Positions 27,059 to 34,854 of a stretch of 64,000 bases of DNA are shown piece after piece; within the stretch, counting starts at the first letter, position 1; each line of letters starts with the position of its first letter. The notes below the pieces were generated by a model that was not told the DNA's origin, ran no database searches, and saw nothing but the letters and a program-made list of their open reading frames with translations. Position numbers and translations under genes: made by a program. The stretch spans positions 47,127 through 111,126 of the forward strand of contig NZ_FXBB01000003.1 of NCBI RefSeq assembly GCF_900177735.1. The letters are read 5' to 3'. This stretch comes from Dethiosulfovibrio salsuginis. Its GTDB lineage: Bacteria > Synergistota > Synergistia > Synergistales > Dethiosulfovibrionaceae.

Positions 27059-28564
27059 ATGGATACACAAAAACAAGAGGGAAGAAGACCGACTTTTTTA
27101 GAGGCGTCTATCATTCTTTTGGCCTGTGCAGGGCTTATAAGCTACGGGGTTTTAAAACTGGGGGCCGACGCCCACATACCGATCATTATTTCCGCCGTTA
27201 TTGTCTCCCTATGGGGAGCCTTCGTCCTGAAGTACCCATGGCAATCCATAGAGGACGGCATCATCCAGGGGATAACTATGGCATTACAGGCGGTCCTTAT
27301 ACTTATGATGGTCGGGCTGGTCATAGGTTCCTGGATACAGAGCGGAGTGGTCCCAAGCCTCATCTACTACGGCCTGGATATACTGTCGCCTAAGATTTTC
27401 CTCCTGGCCACCTTGGTCATAGCGGCGGTTGTAGCCCTTGCCACAGGTACGTCCTGGGGAACCTCGGGAACGGTGGGCATAGCCCTCATGGGAGTGGGAG
27501 CGGGCTTAGGTATCCCAGCGCCGGTCACCGCGGGAATCGTCATCTCCGGAGCCTACTTCGGGGATAAAATGTCTCCTCTTTCGGACACCACCAACCTAGC
27601 CCCAGCGGTGGCGGGAAGCGACCTTTTCAGCCACATCCGATCCATGATCTGGACCACCGGGCCCACATTTCTTATCGTAGCGGCCATAACGATCTATCTG
27701 GGCAATAAATACTCCGGCGGCACACTGGACATCAGCAGAATCCAGGCTATACAGGCAATCATGGCGGGAGAGTTCAAAATCAGCCTAATGGGCCTTATCC
27801 CTCCCCTTCTGGTAATAGGGCTCGCGATCGCTAAGGTTCCCGCCCTTCCAGGTCTTTTCGCCGGTATTATCTTCGCCTGCATAATGTCCTTCCTACAGGG
27901 CAACGGCCTGGGGGACATCATCGAGGCCCTTCACTACGGCTACGAGGCCACCCTATCTGGCCAGCTGGCCCAGGCGGAGACCATGGAGGCGGTATCGGAG
28001 CTTATGGCTCAAAGCAGCATCGCAGGGGTGTCGCCGGAGCTCGCCAAGGACGCTGGAACCATGCTCTCCGACCTCCTCACCAGAGGCGGTCTGGACTCCA
28101 TGATGTGGACCATCTCCCTGATCCTCTCCGCACTTTCCTTCGGCGGCATCATGGAGAGATGCGGCTTCCTAGAGGTTCTCCTTAAGACCATCCTTCAGGG
28201 AGTCAAGAGCGTCGGTGGAATGGTGACTTCCGTTCTGGTTTCCTGCTTCGTGTCCAACCTGTTCCTGGGAGACCAGTATCTCTCCATAGTCATGCCCGGT
28301 AGGATGTTCAAGTCCGCCTTTGACGAGAAAGGGCTAGATCCTAAGGTTCTCTCCCGTACCCTCGAGGACGCCGGAACTCTCACGTCGGTCCTCATACCCT
28401 GGAACACCTGCGGTGCCTACAACGCATCAGTGTTGGGCGTCCCGACCCTGGAGTACATTCCCTACGCCTTCATGAACTACCTCAACCCATTTGTGGCCAT
28501 ATTCATGGCCTACACCGGGCTAGGGATATTCTGGAAGGAAGGCTACGGCCCTAAGAAGGACTAG
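27059..28564 (+). CDS. nhaC: NhaC-family Na+/H+ antiporter (possible ornithine/amino acid antiporter)
   Basis: 501-residue membrane protein with about twelve helices and the NhaC motifs GTSWGTSGTVGIALMGVG and SGAYFGDKMSPLSDTTNLAP. NhaC-type proteins are found in conserved ornithine clusters, and some relatives exchange organic substrates (MleN). A role in ornithine uptake or product exchange, rather than only sodium export, is therefore plausible but is inference. It is divergent from ord. The next small gene begins 3 bases after its stop. Confidence 0.88.
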   Translation: MDTQKQEGRRPTFLEASIILLACAGLISYGVLKLGADAHIPIIISAVIVSLWGAFVLKYPWQSIEDGIIQGITMALQAVLILMMVGLVIGSWIQSGVVPSLIYYGLDILSPKIFLLATLVIAAVVALATGTSWGTSGTVGIALMGVGAGLGIPAPVTAGIVISGAYFGDKMSPLSDTTNLAPAVAGSDLFSHIRSMIWTTGPTFLIVAAITIYLGNKYSGGTLDISRIQAIQAIMAGEFKISLMGLIPPLLVIGLAIAKVPALPGLFAGIIFACIMSFLQGNGLGDIIEALHYGYEATLSGQLAQAETMEAVSELMAQSSIAGVSPELAKDAGTMLSDLLTRGGLDSMMWTISLILSALSFGGIMERCGFLEVLLKTILQGVKSVGGMVTSVLVSCFVSNLFLGDQYLSIVMPGRMFKSAFDEKGLDPKVLSRTLEDAGTLTSVLIPWNTCGAYNASVLGVPTLEYIPYAFMNYLNPFVAIFMAYTGLGIFWKEGYGPKKD

Positions 28565-28567
28565 GCC

Positions 28568-29017
28568 TTGGATAGACAGGTACTATGCCTCTCAAAATCG
28601 GGATATTACCCGACGTGGACCAAGTACCTGTCCGCAGCGGCGGGAGTGGTCCTCGTGGCGGGAGGCATTTGGAGAATAGCGGGGCAGGCATCGGGATTTG
28701 GACAGATCTATCCCTACCTGTTTGTGGGACTGGGGTTGCTCTATTTCTCCAGGTCCGAAAAAAGGATATACCTGTCCCCGGAGGGTATAGTTAAGGAGAC
28801 CAAGACCCTCCTCTCCTCCAGCGAAGAGGTGCTCCCCTGGAGCAAGGTGGCTCACGTCACCATCGCCACAAAGAGGAAAGAGTTCATGGCCTTCTTCGAG
28901 AGATACGGCGAGATAAAGGGACTTAGAGTCCTCTTCAACAGGGAACAGGAACAGACCGTCCGAGGGATCATCTCGAAGATGTGCCCGAAGACGGAGGTAA
29001 ACACCATACAGAAATAA
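28568..29017 (+). CDS. small membrane protein, two helices plus PH-like domain
   Basis: 149 residues from a TTG start immediately after nhaC. Two hydrophobic segments (about 22-40 and 47-62) precede a soluble domain in the style of bacterial PH domains (KRIYLSPEGIVKET, LPWSKVAHVTI). No specific family is recognised. It is cotranscribed with nhaC and closed by the palindromic terminator at 29020. A regulatory or structural role in the membrane is only a guess. Confidence 0.6.
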   Translation: MDRQVLCLSKSGYYPTWTKYLSAAAGVVLVAGGIWRIAGQASGFGQIYPYLFVGLGLLYFSRSEKRIYLSPEGIVKETKTLLSSSEEVLPWSKVAHVTIATKRKEFMAFFERYGEIKGLRVLFNREQEQTVRGIISKMCPKTEVNTIQK

Positions 29018-29019
29018 AG

Positions 29020-29049
29020 ACAGCCCCCTGACGATCGTCAGGGGGCTGT
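29020..29049. terminator. bidirectional terminator between nhaC unit and larA
   Basis: A perfect 30-base palindrome: ACAGCCCCCTGACGA pairs with its complement with no mismatch. It lies between the convergent ends of the gene at 28568 and larA and can serve both. The T tracts are short. Confidence 0.75.
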
Positions 29050-29055
29050 TCGTTC

Positions 29056-30333
29056 CTAGTCCTTTATAAACGGAAAAACCGCCCCTCCGTGAGGTATGAC
29101 GTAGACCGAACCTCCCTGAGGGTGGCGCTTTTCCACCTCAGCCATGGCCTCCTCTACGGTGGATACCGCCACTATTCCTGAACCCTCCAGGTCGGTTTGG
29201 TTCATGTCGGACACCAAAACGAGGTTGACCCTCGCCGCCTGTTCGGTCAGGAGATACCCTACATATCTGGGAATGGAGAACCGATCTCGCAGGGCCTTCT
29301 CCCTCTCGATCTGGTCGGGGTATTCGGTCAGGATCTCAAGACACTCGTCGCTACCGGCCCCTTCCTGACACCGGGCCACCACCACCAGGGTCCCGCCGTC
29401 CTTTACCGCCTCGGCGGAGTTGAACACCGTTTTTGCGGACTGGTACAGGACCATGTCCTTAGGATATCCACCGGCGGAGGCTACGACCACGTCGGCCCTG
29501 TCCTCTACTGTAACGCCGTTCAGGTCGTTGACTAGCTCGGTCCCCTTAAGGTGGGAGAAACGCCAGTGCCCCGACACCGCCGCCGCTATTCTGCCGTCCC
29601 CGCCTATGACCACGTTGAAGGCGAAGTCCGGCGAGACCATTTGGCAGGCCTCCTCCATATCCAGGTGGAGGGAGTTGTCTTCCATATTAGCACAGCGGCA
29701 CCTCATGTCTCTCCCGGTGTGGGGAGATGGCTTTAGGGCCAGGGCGTGGTTGGCCTGTATGGCGTCGTAGGAGGCGACCCCAGGGAGGATGGACTTTCTT
29801 CCCCCTCCCCAGCCAGCCATGACGTGATAGGTCACAGCGCCGGTTATGATCAGCCTGTCACACTGGGTCACCATTCTGTTTACCTTCAAGGGGGTCCCTC
29901 TGGAGGTGAACCCAAGGTCCACCAGGGAGTCGCCGTCGGTGCAATCGTGGTCAACGATCTTAAACCGATCCAACAGCCCCCCCAGGAGCATACGGTGTTC
30001 CTCCTCTGTCTGGGCCCTGTGGGTCCCGGTGGCGGTGAGAAAGGAGATATCCTCCTCCCTCACTCCTCCCGCCATAAGCTCCTCCACCACGAAGGGCAGG
30101 TATACCGCCATTCTCTGCCACGCCCTGGTGACGTCGGATACCACGATACACACCGTCTCTCCGGCGGAGACTATGTCCCTGAGCCTGGGGGAGTCTATGG
30201 GGTTTGCCAGAGACTCCCTTATGACCTCCTCCTCTGGCCTGGAGAGGGCCTGAGGAGGCTCGAGGACTCCCTTTAGGGTCAGCCCCTCGGGCAGGGAGAG
30301 GTTCACCTCTCCCTTGCCATAGCCTAAGTTCAT
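29056..30333 (-). CDS. LarA-family nickel-pincer 2-hydroxyacid racemase/epimerase
   Basis: 425-residue LarA-like protein (DUF2088) with the GTHR motif and the YHVMAGWGGGRKSILPG block, in which the His and Lys are 10 residues apart, as with His174/Lys184 in the lactate racemase of Lactobacillus plantarum. The Lys anchors the nickel-pincer cofactor. No larB, larC or larE gene is in the window, so the cofactor must come from elsewhere. Many LarA homologues act on hydroxyacids other than lactate. The neighbouring Ldh-type dehydrogenase and symporter suggest import, isomerisation and oxidation of one hydroxyacid. Confidence 0.82.
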   Translation of the reverse strand: MNLGYGKGEVNLSLPEGLTLKGVLEPPQALSRPEEEVIRESLANPIDSPRLRDIVSAGETVCIVVSDVTRAWQRMAVYLPFVVEELMAGGVREEDISFLTATGTHRAQTEEEHRMLLGGLLDRFKIVDHDCTDGDSLVDLGFTSRGTPLKVNRMVTQCDRLIITGAVTYHVMAGWGGGRKSILPGVASYDAIQANHALALKPSPHTGRDMRCRCANMEDNSLHLDMEEACQMVSPDFAFNVVIGGDGRIAAAVSGHWRFSHLKGTELVNDLNGVTVEDRADVVVASAGGYPKDMVLYQSAKTVFNSAEAVKDGGTLVVVARCQEGAGSDECLEILTEYPDQIEREKALRDRFSIPRYVGYLLTEQAARVNLVLVSDMNQTDLEGSGIVAVSTVEEAMAEVEKRHPQGGSVYVIPHGGAVFPFIKD

Positions 30334-31415
30334 ATTCCCTCCAGAGGGGCGAGGCCGAACTTCTCCGAGTAGACCTTAAACATGTCCACCGTGGCCTGAT
30401 CCAGCTCGATACCCTCTCTCAGGCTTCTCTCTCTGGCCTCCCTCTCCTTGTCTCCGTGGACGAAGATCCTGTCATGGCCCTCGGCTTTCTCGCTGGAGCG
30501 GACCGAGTCCATTATGGACGATACCTTTCCTCTGATTTCGTCCTCGTCGCCGAAGAGGTCCATCCTGGAGACGGAGAAATAGTGGGTTATGCCGCTGCCG
30601 GTTCCTGGCTCGGAGAAGGTCTCGGGGCTCCACCTTCCCATAGAGAGGGCGGAACACATCAGTTCCACCATGAGCCCTAGGCCGTAGCCCTTGTGGCCCC
30701 CTAGCTCCTCTCCCTCTCCTCCCAGGAAAAGATGGCCTCCCATGGAGGATTCCCCCTTAAAAAGCCCCTCAATGTGGGTGGCGTCGGTGGTCCCTCGGCC
30801 GTTCTCGTCCACCACCCAGCCCATAGGCATGGGCTTTTTACGTCGGTCGTAGACCTCCACCTTGCCGTGGGCCACCACCGGGGTCGCCATGTCCAGGAGG
30901 AACATATCCTCACCTTTTCCGGGAATCGCCACCGCTATGGGGTTGGTGCCGAGAAGACGCTCCTTGCCGAAGGTCACGATACAGCATTTTCTGGTGTTGG
31001 TCATGGCGACGGCCATACAGCCCCGGCGGGCCGCACGCTCCGCCCATAGGCCCGCCATGCCGTAGTGGTTCGAGTCCCTGACGACGCAGGTGCAGGTTCC
31101 GCTCTCCAGGGCCTTCTCCACGGATCGGTCCACCGAGAAGGCGGCTATAGAGGGACCTATGCCGGAACGACCGTCCACCACCAGGGACACCGGAGTCTCG
31201 TGGACCACCACCGGCTCCCTGTCGGTGAAGGCGAACCCTCCCTTCAGGTTGCTCCTGTAGAAGGCGATCCTGGCCACCCCGTGGGACGGCATCCCTCTGG
31301 CGTCGGCCTCCACCAGCACCTCGGCGGTTATACGGGCCTGGGAAGGACTGTAGCCCAGCCCCTTCTCAAGGACCGATACGACGTGATCCATCAGTCTATC
31401 GTAGGAAACGATCAA
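30330..31415 (-). CDS. Ldh-family NAD(P)-dependent 2-hydroxyacid dehydrogenase (malate/L-lactate/ureidoglycolate type)
   Basis: 361 residues of the type-2 malate/L-lactate dehydrogenase family, with the characteristic RDSNHYGMAGLWAERA and TNTRKCCIVTFG segments and a LGTNPIAVAIP block. It oxidises a 2-hydroxyacid with NAD(P). The TTG start at 31415 is supported by AAAGGGG upstream. It overlaps larA by 4 bases and follows the symporter gene closely, so the three form one catabolic unit. The stereospecificity of this enzyme probably explains the racemase beside it. Confidence 0.85.
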   Translation of the reverse strand: MIVSYDRLMDHVVSVLEKGLGYSPSQARITAEVLVEADARGMPSHGVARIAFYRSNLKGGFAFTDREPVVVHETPVSLVVDGRSGIGPSIAAFSVDRSVEKALESGTCTCVVRDSNHYGMAGLWAERAARRGCMAVAMTNTRKCCIVTFGKERLLGTNPIAVAIPGKGEDMFLLDMATPVVAHGKVEVYDRRKKPMPMGWVVDENGRGTTDATHIEGLFKGESSMGGHLFLGGEGEELGGHKGYGLGLMVELMCSALSMGRWSPETFSEPGTGSGITHYFSVSRMDLFGDEDEIRGKVSSIMDSVRSSEKAEGHDRIFVHGDKEREARERSLREGIELDQATVDMFKVYSEKFGLAPLEGI

Positions 31416-31419
31416 AACA

Positions 31420-32859
31420 CTATCCCCTTTCAGGTTCTGTTTTCTGCATTATACGACCGGCCGGGCGACGGTCGACCAACGCGACCAGCAGAAACACGGC
31501 GATACAGACCGGCCACTCCAGGTATATGACGTGAGACACCACGTGGCTTGCAGGGAAAAACGTCCAGGCCGCCCACACCAGAAGCGACGCTAGGATAGTC
31601 CAAAATCCCGACCCCCTCCGGCAGAGCGAGGGGACGAACATGTCGGCCAGGATTAGCAAGGTAAAGGAAGCAGTCACGGCCAGAGCCGAGGTGAGGGTCT
31701 TCAGGATCCCCACGATGGACAGGGCCATGAAGAAGGTGAGGACGCTCATGACCAAGACGCAGACCCTGGAGAGGGCGATCTCCTGGGAGGAGGTCAGCTC
31801 CTTTCCCTTCAGGAAAAGGGGCTTAACCAGGTCCTCTAAGGTGAGAGTGGCGCTTCCCAGCAGGAGCCCTACGGCGGTGGAGATATCCGCCGCCCACAGT
31901 CCCGCCAGCAGGAGCCCCCCTATGGCAGGGCTTATGGTGGTGACCAGAGCTGGCAGAGCCATAGCGGAGTTCTCGAGGCCCGGGAACTTAGCGGCGGCCA
32001 TCACACCGAAGAGGGCACAGAGAAATCCGACAGGCAGAATCACGATTCCTCCGAGGATAAAGCCTAGCCTGGCGGACCTCTCGTCTCTGGCGGAGAAGGC
32101 TATCTGGTTGATGGCCTGGACCGAAAAGGCCTGGGTTATCATGACCGCCATCCAGGCACAGACCATGGCGATGCCTATGCCGGAGGTCCAGTCCAGCCAG
32201 ATGTCCGAAGGGGGAAGCTGGGCCACTATAGTATCGAAACCACCGAAGTTGGACGACGCGCTGATCAGGGCGGCTATTATTCCCCCGTAGATTACAACTA
32301 CGTTTATGACGTTGACCAATCCCCCTGCCAGGTAGCCCCCTATGAGGGTGACCCCTATGAAGATGACCGCCGTAGCCATCATTCCGGTCTGAAAGGTAAA
32401 CACGTCAGGGAGCAGGGCGGTGAGGACCGCACCTCCTGCGACGTACTGAAGTGAGGTTATGACCATCTGGATCATAAGCTGTGCCACCGCCCCTAGGACT
32501 CTGGCACCGGAACCGGACATACGGCCCATCATCTCAGGAACGGTCCTGACGTTCATCCTCCGGAAGAAACCGGCGGCCACAAGGCCCACTGCGATTCCTG
32601 CTACAGCCCATGCGGCGTTATACCAGCCAGCGGAGAGCCCTTTAGTGTAGGCGTTCTGGGCAACTCCGACGGTGGAGGCCCCACCTACGGCCAATCCAGC
32701 GAGCATGGCGGCCACAACCACAGGAGGCAGGTTTCGCCCCGCCAGAAGGTATCCTATGGCCCCTTTCACCTCGCTCTTTTTCTGCATGTCCAGAGCCTTG
32801 AACGAGACACCGAACAAAAGCGCTATGTAAGCTATTAAAATAACAAGCTGAATACTCAC
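31420..32859 (-). CDS. sodium:solute symporter (SSS family)
   Basis: 479-residue permease with about thirteen helices and the SSS-type pattern of early ALAGLAVGGASTVGVAQNAY and later WAADISTAVGLLLGSATL segments. It couples solute uptake to sodium. A GTG start at 32859 follows GAGGGGG. It is the first gene of the unit with Ldh and LarA, so a hydroxyacid or related carboxylate is the likely substrate. Its 5' leader contains a strong promoter and a terminator-like hairpin. Confidence 0.85.
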   Translation of the reverse strand: MSIQLVILIAYIALLFGVSFKALDMQKKSEVKGAIGYLLAGRNLPPVVVAAMLAGLAVGGASTVGVAQNAYTKGLSAGWYNAAWAVAGIAVGLVAAGFFRRMNVRTVPEMMGRMSGSGARVLGAVAQLMIQMVITSLQYVAGGAVLTALLPDVFTFQTGMMATAVIFIGVTLIGGYLAGGLVNVINVVVIYGGIIAALISASSNFGGFDTIVAQLPPSDIWLDWTSGIGIAMVCAWMAVMITQAFSVQAINQIAFSARDERSARLGFILGGIVILPVGFLCALFGVMAAAKFPGLENSAMALPALVTTISPAIGGLLLAGLWAADISTAVGLLLGSATLTLEDLVKPLFLKGKELTSSQEIALSRVCVLVMSVLTFFMALSIVGILKTLTSALAVTASFTLLILADMFVPSLCRRGSGFWTILASLLVWAAWTFFPASHVVSHVIYLEWPVCIAVFLLVALVDRRPAGRIMQKTEPERG

Positions 32860-32953
32860 CTAAAAACCCCCTCTCTTCCCCAAACCAGGCGACAACCGCC
32901 TGTCCTCACCCCTAAACCGCACCCACAGAGACGCCGTCCCCCTTCCGAAAAGA

Positions 32954-32993
32954 CAAAAAAAGGGGACCGATCTCCCACGAGAGACCGATCCCC
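32954..32993 (-). terminator. intrinsic terminator within the leader of the symporter unit
   Basis: On the minus strand GGGGATCGGTCTC pairs (with G-U pairs) with GAGATCGGTCCCC around a short loop, followed by eight T. It ends the RNA begun at about 33136, before the symporter gene. Confidence 0.75.
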
Positions 32994-33140
32994 GGAAAAG
33001 CCTACGACGCCTAGACGTCGGTCCTCCCGAGAGGTCCCACGCATCTAAAGTAATAGCCGTACCAGAAAAGACGATTTTTAGATAAAGACGTCACCATGTG
33101 GCGCTCCTTCCGCGACTTGGTCGCTATATACGGTTGGGGA
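32954..33140 (-). ncRNA. structured leader RNA or small RNA upstream of the SSS-ldh-larA unit
   Basis: A strong promoter at 33143-33172 and an intrinsic terminator at 32954-32993 bound a transcript of about 180 bases that precedes the symporter gene by about 95 bases. The transcript contains several compact stems: CCTC-TCGG-GAGG, GACG/CGTC, and GTATATAGC with GCTATTAC. No open frame fits. It does not match the consensus of the riboswitch classes, SRP RNA or 6S RNA as I know them. It may be an attenuating leader for the hydroxyacid operon or an independent RNA. Confidence 0.5.
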
Positions 33141-33142
33141 GT

Positions 33143-33172
33143 TTTATACCACTCTAAGAGGGGTTTTGTCAA
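33143..33172 (-). promoter_or_regulatory. consensus promoter of the structured leader
   Basis: TTGACA (33167-33172, minus strand) and TATAAA (33143-33148) are 18 bases apart. This is among the best promoter matches in the window and lies directly after the aroE stop. Confidence 0.7.
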
Positions 33173-33190
33173 CGAAAAAGAACAGAACCA

Positions 33191-34072
33191 TTAGACCTCA
33201 AGGAACTGAAGAGCAGCATCGGTCATGACCTTTACGTCGGGCTCTTTTCCACCGGTCCAGCGCCTGAATGCCTCCGCTCCCTGCCATATGGTCATCCAGT
33301 AGCCGACCAGGGTCCTGGCTCCCTTAGCCGCCGCCTGACGAAGCAACTTTGTGTCGTCAGGGACGTAGACCAGATCGCAAACCATATGGCGGCTCTCTAA
33401 GTAGGAAGTATCGAAAACCGTGGCATCGGTGTTTGGAGCCATGCCCACGGAGGTCCCGTTTATGATCAGCTCGTTTTCCTTCAGCAGCTTTGGGATATCC
33501 CTTTCATCGGTGGACTGGATCTTGCATACATCGGACCTATAGCCATTCAGATCGCTGGCAAGCTTTTGGAGCTTATCGTGGCCCGATGGCCTGCCCCAAA
33601 GGGTGATGGAGCTAAGCCCAGCGGCACAGAGAGCGAAGGCGACCCCTCTGGAGGCTCCACCGGCCCCGAAGAGAAGACAGTGTTTTCCCGTAGGATCGTA
33701 TCTCCCCTGTTCCTTGAGGCCGTGGACAAAACCGATTCCGTCGGTGTTGGAGCCACATAGCTTGCCGTCCTTCCAGTAGACGGTGTTGACGGCGTTGCAG
33801 AGAGAGGCTATCTCGTCCAACTCGTCCAGATATTTTATGATTTCCTGTTTTAAGGGCATGGTGACGTTTAGCCCCTTAAAGCGGAGTGATTCGAGGGCGG
33901 GAATAACCTTAGGAAGCTCCTCCGCCGTAACCTCGTAGGGAGTGTAAAGGGCATTCATGCCCAGTGACTTGAAGTTCCCGTTGTGCATCGCCGCGGACAG
34001 GGACTTTCGAACAGGGCTTCCAAGGAGCCCGAAAAACTGGGTTTCCGCCCAGGGGTTATTTTTCTCTATCAT
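33191..34072 (-). CDS. aroE: shikimate dehydrogenase
   Basis: About 293 residues with the shikimate site SPVRKSLSAAMHN and NVTMPLK, the catalytic Lys in the latter, the NADP motif FGAGGASRGVAFAL, and a conserved NGTSVGM. It reduces 3-dehydroshikimate with NADPH. The ATG at 34072 is chosen because GGGAGGTGAG, which includes the GTG at 34081, forms its ribosome site. It follows aroD directly. A homologue working in quinate/shikimate catabolism cannot be excluded from sequence. Confidence 0.9.
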   Translation of the reverse strand: MIEKNNPWAETQFFGLLGSPVRKSLSAAMHNGNFKSLGMNALYTPYEVTAEELPKVIPALESLRFKGLNVTMPLKQEIIKYLDELDEIASLCNAVNTVYWKDGKLCGSNTDGIGFVHGLKEQGRYDPTGKHCLLFGAGGASRGVAFALCAAGLSSITLWGRPSGHDKLQKLASDLNGYRSDVCKIQSTDERDIPKLLKENELIINGTSVGMAPNTDATVFDTSYLESRHMVCDLVYVPDDTKLLRQAAAKGARTLVGYWMTIWQGAEAFRRWTGGKEPDVKVMTDAALQFLEV

Positions 34073-34077
34073 AAAGC

Positions 34078-34851
34078 TCACCTCCCGTAGATAAGGCCAA
34101 ACGCCGTCCTCACCGCATCGACGGAGGGCTGTCCTGGAGCGGAGGGAGCCCCGCCAACGGCGAAGGTTAGGTCAGAGCCGTATAGACCGCCGACCAGCCT
34201 GCTGACCTGCCCCAGGGCTCCCATTGACATGGTAATGAGAGGGATGTGAGGGAAATCCCTGCGGATCGCCAGGGTAGCCTCGAACACCTTGAGGACGTCT
34301 TCCTCCGAACGGGGCATCAGAGCGACCTTAGCCACGTCCGCACCAAAACGAATCTGGGTCACCATCTGGGAGTAGATAAAGGACGGAGAGGGGGTCCTCT
34401 CAAAGTCGTGGAAGGAGACGATAAGCCCCACTCCGTGGGCCTGAGCACTGGCCTTTAGCTTGGCAAGCTTCTCGTAGCCGTAAGACAGCTCTTTGTCCAC
34501 AAAGTCCACCAGTTTTTCCTCTATGGCCATTGAGTAGATACGGTCCTTGACCGATTCGGCTACCTCCTTTATGCCTCCCTCCCAGTGACCTCGACAGGTC
34601 AGTATAACCGGCATATCCCCGATGGCTGAACGGATCTCTCTGATAAAACCGACGGACAAGTCCAGATCCTCCACCTCGTCCCAACCGTCTATGCGAATCT
34701 CAACTACGTCAACACCGGGAGGTAAGTTGCTCACCTCTCCCATGACAACCTCGGATGTGGCCCCGACAAGAGGGACACAGATCAGAGGAACAGCGCCGCC
34801 TAAAAGCCGGTTCCCAGCCTTAATAGGCCTTGATGGCGCAGGACGGTCCAT
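34078..34851 (-). CDS. aroD: 3-dehydroquinate dehydratase, type I
   Basis: 257-residue TIM-barrel enzyme with the type I catalytic pair: His in IVSFHDFE and the Schiff-base Lys in DVAKVALMP. It converts 3-dehydroquinate to 3-dehydroshikimate, the substrate of the AroE encoded next. AAAGGGG precedes the ATG at 34851, only 3 bases after the stop of the phosphate symporter gene, so three genes are cotranscribed. Confidence 0.9.
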   Translation of the reverse strand: MDRPAPSRPIKAGNRLLGGAVPLICVPLVGATSEVVMGEVSNLPPGVDVVEIRIDGWDEVEDLDLSVGFIREIRSAIGDMPVILTCRGHWEGGIKEVAESVKDRIYSMAIEEKLVDFVDKELSYGYEKLAKLKASAQAHGVGLIVSFHDFERTPSPSFIYSQMVTQIRFGADVAKVALMPRSEEDVLKVFEATLAIRRDFPHIPLITMSMGALGQVSRLVGGLYGSDLTFAVGGAPSAPGQPSVDAVRTAFGLIYGR

Positions 34852-34854
34852 GAC

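Noticed and set aside
32856..33044. 62-codon minus-strand frame in the symporter leader
   Set aside because: Arg/Gly-rich translation of the structured leader and terminator; the RNA elements explain the sequence better.
33061..33140. Resemblance of this leader to SRP RNA (GGAAGGAGC) or, on the other strand, to part of 6S RNA (GTGGCGCTCC)
   Set aside because: The matches are about ten bases long and the surrounding conserved structure of either RNA is missing.
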